The notes beneath the pieces are model-generated. The model did no database searches, had not been told where the DNA came from, and worked only from the letters and a program-made list of their open reading frames with translations. A stretch of DNA of 64,000 nt from JAVBTT01 sp031550325 (lineage in GTDB: Bacteria > Bacillota > Clostridia > Oscillospirales > UBA929): contig JAVBOR010000026.1 of NCBI GenBank assembly GCA_031550325.1, forward strand, positions 1 to 64,000. Direction: 5' to 3'. Numbering within the stretch: position 1 is the first letter of the stretch; the number at the start of each line of letters is the position of its first letter. Below, piece by piece: positions 61,626 to 64,000 of this stretch. Position numbers and translations under genes: made by a program.

Positions 61626-61765
61626 CAAAGACGCGAGCCCTCCTGCGTTTTGCAGACAAAGAGAGCTTTGTCTGCAAAACGATGATAAAGTGGTCGGCTC
61701 TGTGGAGCCTCACAAAGAAAGGCTTTCCCGGAATGAATCCAGGAAAAAGGGTAACAACAACGGTT

Positions 61766-61859
61766 TCGGAAATTCATTTCTCAAAACCGTTTCCCTTCAA
61801 ACCGCCTCAGCGGTTTGATCCTGCCCCCGCTTTGTCAAAGAACCCTTGGTTCTTTGACA
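61766..61859 (+). repeat. Dispersed intergenic repeat, copy E (best full-length copy)
   Basis: Contains GGAAATTCATTTC, AAACCGC-CTCA-GCGGTTT (61799-61816), CGCTTTGTCAAAGAACC, and the complete palindrome TGTCAAAGAACC-CTT-GGTTCTTTGACA (61833-61859). Together with the terminator and hairpin on either side it accounts for the gap 61555-61905. Confidence 0.8.
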
Positions 61860-61864
61860 GACTG

Positions 61865-61896
61865 ATTGCCCCGGCGCCGTTTGGCGCCGGGGCAAT
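61865..61896. terminator. Strong hairpin after the surface-protein gene
   Basis: Perfect 14-bp arms ATTGCCCCGGCGCC/GGCGCCGGGGCAAT around GTTT, 9 bases after the surface-protein stop on the minus strand. No T-run follows, so it may act as an RNA-stabilising end or weak terminator. Confidence 0.55.
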
Positions 61897-61905
61897 CTCT
61901 TACGT

Positions 61906-63999
61906 TTAGGTACTCTTCTTCTTGCCGAGCAGCACGCCCAGCGCGGTCAATCCGGAACCGATGAGGCCCAACAGGCCGAGGTTAAAGCCGCCGGTGTACG
62001 GCAGGTCGCCCAAGGGGATATCATCTTTAAACTCGTCATCGTCGGGGAGCTCCGGTTCTTCCGGGACAATGGCGGGGGGCTGAACGGGAATTTCAGGATC
62101 GGGGAAGTTGGGTTCAGGTTCGGGTTCAGGTTCGGGTTCGGGGCCGGGAGGTGTGGTCTTTTCGGGTTTGTTGGTCACAGTGACCGAAGCCTCGTCCTTG
62201 TTTTGGTATTCAAGTTTGACGTCGGGGGAGTAGGTCACTGTGTAGCCGGTCGGCAAGGACTCAACCACGCCGTAGGTATGTCCAAGCGCAAGGCCATCAA
62301 ACCATCCGGTCCACTGATTCTGTGCGGTGAGCTCGATATGCCTGTCATTCTGAAGCACACCGTCAATGACCAGGTACACGGTGATGCTGGTGTTGGAGCC
62401 GCTGCCGCTCGTCCATTTTTTCACTACGTTCAGTTTGCCCAGCGCATCGGCAAAACGGTTGATGAAGCGGATGAAGACAGGCGAGCCGGTCTCGTCGGAC
62501 GAGATGCCGCCCTCAGTGATCAGAGCGTCCTGCATATCGCCGTTGGTGCTCTCAATGTCGCAGCCCTCAAACGCCTCGGGTGTGTTCTGGGGCTCTTTTT
62601 CCTCCACGACATAGGTCGTTCCCAGCGGGAGTCCGCCGATGCTCAGGTACTGATTGTTGGCCAGCGTGAAGGTGTAGACGCCGTACTCGCTCGTCTGCGT
62701 AAAGTTGATGTCACTGAGCGTGAGGTCGACGCGCTGTCCGCTTTCCATGCTATAGGCCGCCAAAGCTTGCAGGGCGCTCAGGTTAAACGGCGCGGGATTG
62801 AGCAGGGAGCCGGGGATGAGCTGGAAGTCTGAGTTATAGTCCACGTATTGTCCATTGTCGAGGGTGTCCTTGAGGCCGTCGATACGGTTGATTTTATCAA
62901 CCACGTCCTGCAGTTCCTTTGCGACGGACGCGTATCTCTGTTCTTCGATGACCGCGGGGTCAAGGTTATAGGCCTCCAGCGCGTCCTGCACGGCCTGATC
63001 GATAGCCGCGATGTCCTCGACCTGACCTGCGCCCAGACATTCGCCGCAGAGGGCGCTGACATTGCCGTTTACGCAGTCGCTGCAAGTGGTGCCGTCCTCA
63101 TCCAGGAGGCCGTCTCCGCCGCAAACACCGCAGGGTTCCAAAACGGTCGTGGCACCGGTGCACGTCGGGCAGGTCATCAAGGGGATCAGCGCTTTCGCGC
63201 CGGCTGTGATCGACCCGTTCTCATCCACGGTCAGGCGCAGGGTGTCCAGCGCCTGCTGGCAGGCTGCCTGATCGATGACGATTTCAGCGAGCTCTTTGGC
63301 GAGCCGGATTTGCTCCATGGTGAGCGTTTCCGCCGCGGTGGCGAGCTTTGCCAGCTGCTGCTCAATGGCCCACTGGATGTACGGGGTGTCTGCCTCGGGC
63401 TGGAACAGTTTCAGCGTAAACTCGAACGGAGCGGTCAACAGGGGAGAACCGGGCGAGGCGATGACGCTCTTGGTCAGGACAATGCTGTTAAAGGGAATGT
63501 CGTAGTTTTGCAGGGAGATGACGTCAACCTCGGGACGCAGCTTGGACGTGTCCTCAGAGATCGAGTTGACCACGCCGTCCGCGCCGAGAATCCACGGACT
63601 GTAGTGAAGCTGCTGGTCGGGCGTCAGGTCTTCGCTCAGACTGTACGTTGTGCCGACGGGAATGCCCGCAATGGACACAAACGAGTCGTGTTTGACGGAG
63701 AAGTTGACGGTCAGCTGGGTGCGCTCGAGATTGAGATCACGGTTGACATCGGGCGCGCCCGATACGGTGAAGTACCCGTCAAGAATGTCCTCCGGCCAGG
63801 GGAGGCCGGCTGTGGAGAAGAGCACTTTGACGGCAAAGGTTTCGTCTGCGTTAATATTCTCGGCGTCGAAGGAGAATACGTTCTTGGTAATTTCCAGAGC
63901 GCCGGTACGGCGAGTGTTGGTGACGACGCAGTGGCTGGTCGACTGATCGGCAATGACGCCGCTTTCACGCGCGAACCCTGGGGTGTAATAGTGGTTGCC
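61906..63999 (-). CDS. Sortase-anchored Cna-B-type surface protein with zinc-cluster insertion (5' partial)
   Basis: Open to the window edge: at least 697 residues, start outside. Cna-B-like beta domains occur in series (ITKNVFSFDAENINADETFA, then GIPVGTTYSLSEDLTPDQ; later LNVVKKWTSGSGSNTSITVY). The second unit (IVLTKSVIASPG...FEFTLKLFQPEA) seems broken after LKLFQPEADTPY and resumes at VDLTLSDINFTQTSEYGVYT and GGLPLGTTYVVEE. The insert (about 62791-63377) is helical and holds four CxxC pairs, CPTC, CGVC, CSDC and CGEC (63037-63171), like a DnaJ zinc domain. The end is a Pro-Glu stalk, LPYTG (61990-62004), a hydrophobic segment and KKK. It would be fixed to the cell wall by sortase. Confidence 0.88.
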   Translation of the reverse strand, partial: GNHYYTPGFARESGVIADQSTSHCVVTNTRRTGALEITKNVFSFDAENINADETFAVKVLFSTAGLPWPEDILDGYFTVSGAPDVNRDLNLERTQLTVNFSVKHDSFVSIAGIPVGTTYSLSEDLTPDQQLHYSPWILGADGVVNSISEDTSKLRPEVDVISLQNYDIPFNSIVLTKSVIASPGSPLLTAPFEFTLKLFQPEADTPYIQWAIEQQLAKLATAAETLTMEQIRLAKELAEIVIDQAACQQALDTLRLTVDENGSITAGAKALIPLMTCPTCTGATTVLEPCGVCGGDGLLDEDGTTCSDCVNGNVSALCGECLGAGQVEDIAAIDQAVQDALEAYNLDPAVIEEQRYASVAKELQDVVDKINRIDGLKDTLDNGQYVDYNSDFQLIPGSLLNPAPFNLSALQALAAYSMESGQRVDLTLSDINFTQTSEYGVYTFTLANNQYLSIGGLPLGTTYVVEEKEPQNTPEAFEGCDIESTNGDMQDALITEGGISSDETGSPVFIRFINRFADALGKLNVVKKWTSGSGSNTSITVYLVIDGVLQNDRHIELTAQNQWTGWFDGLALGHTYGVVESLPTGYTVTYSPDVKLEYQNKDEASVTVTNKPEKTTPPGPEPEPEPEPEPNFPDPEIPVQPPAIVPEEPELPDDDEFKDDIPLGDLPYTGGFNLGLLGLIGSGLTALGVLLGKKKST

Positions 64000-64000
64000 A

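Noticed and set aside
63161..63171. Surface-protein zinc cluster as a misplaced dnaJ fragment or frame error
   Set aside because: The frame is continuous on both sides for hundreds of residues, with helical arms and Cna-B sequence. There is no J-domain or other DnaJ part.

Overview
The window looks like chromosome of a spore-forming, Gram-positive, fairly GC-rich member of the Clostridia. The signs are a spoVB-mazG-hup-rlbA-yabP-yabQ-divIC-yabR block equivalent to the yabM-yabR sporulation/division region of Bacillus, sepF and divIVA, a Firmicutes-type recJ-relA-dtd-hemZ run, a miaB-mutS-mutL-miaA-hfq cluster, LPxTG-type cell-wall sorting and strong AGGAGG ribosome binding sites. I cannot fix the genus. 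No rRNA, tRNA or CRISPR array was recognised.

Layout. 1-8035: the tail of an IS5-type transposase, a 41-residue Cys/Gly-rich membrane peptide, an ABC exporter, a metallophosphoesterase, a MATE exporter, a galactokinase and an NAD-dependent epimerase. 8361-9566: rpsF-ssb-rpsR with a clear promoter, leader hairpin and terminator. 9573-12468 (minus): rpmG-secE-nusG-rplK-rplA, then comEB. 12410-27700 (minus): a long run from a recJ promoter through recJ, relA, dtd, an MBL hydrolase, hemZ, a uridine kinase-like gene, purine salvage genes and the sporulation/division block. 27745-33271 (minus): a chemoreceptor, an unrecognised helical protein, a SWIM zinc-finger protein and a queT-like transporter. 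33286-36619: a compact phage-derived island made of ImmA/IrrE protease, XRE repressor, a divergent promoter region with three repeated operators, two small plus-strand genes and an orphan terminase large subunit. 36793-44177 (minus): flavodiiron protein, orphan binding lipoprotein, pgeF, a FapA-like protein, M24 peptidase, endonuclease IV-like protein and YqeG-like phosphatase. 44298-59739: an unknown barrel-like protein, an exonuclease, guaB, then the large plus-strand miaB-mutS-mutL-miaA-hfq-HlyD-yggS-sepF-divIVA run. 60028-63999: two cell-surface genes, one of them a sortase-anchored protein running off the window.

Points that stand out. (1) The sortase-anchored protein has a Cna-B-like domain that appears to be split by about 195 residues of helices flanking a DnaJ-type four-CxxC zinc cluster. 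(2) Several intergenic gaps carry copies of one dispersed element built from an AAACCGC/GCGGTTT hairpin and a TGTCAAAGAACC-N3-GGTTCTTTGACA palindrome. (3) A SWIM-domain gene is translationally close to an unrecognised helical partner. (4) The phage island keeps its switch and a full-length terminase but no other phage genes. (5) MiaB lacks its TRAM domain, and yabQ carries an A8 run whose slippage would remove an otherwise 188-base overlap with divIC.

All calls come from reading the sequence and recalled family features. No database search was run.
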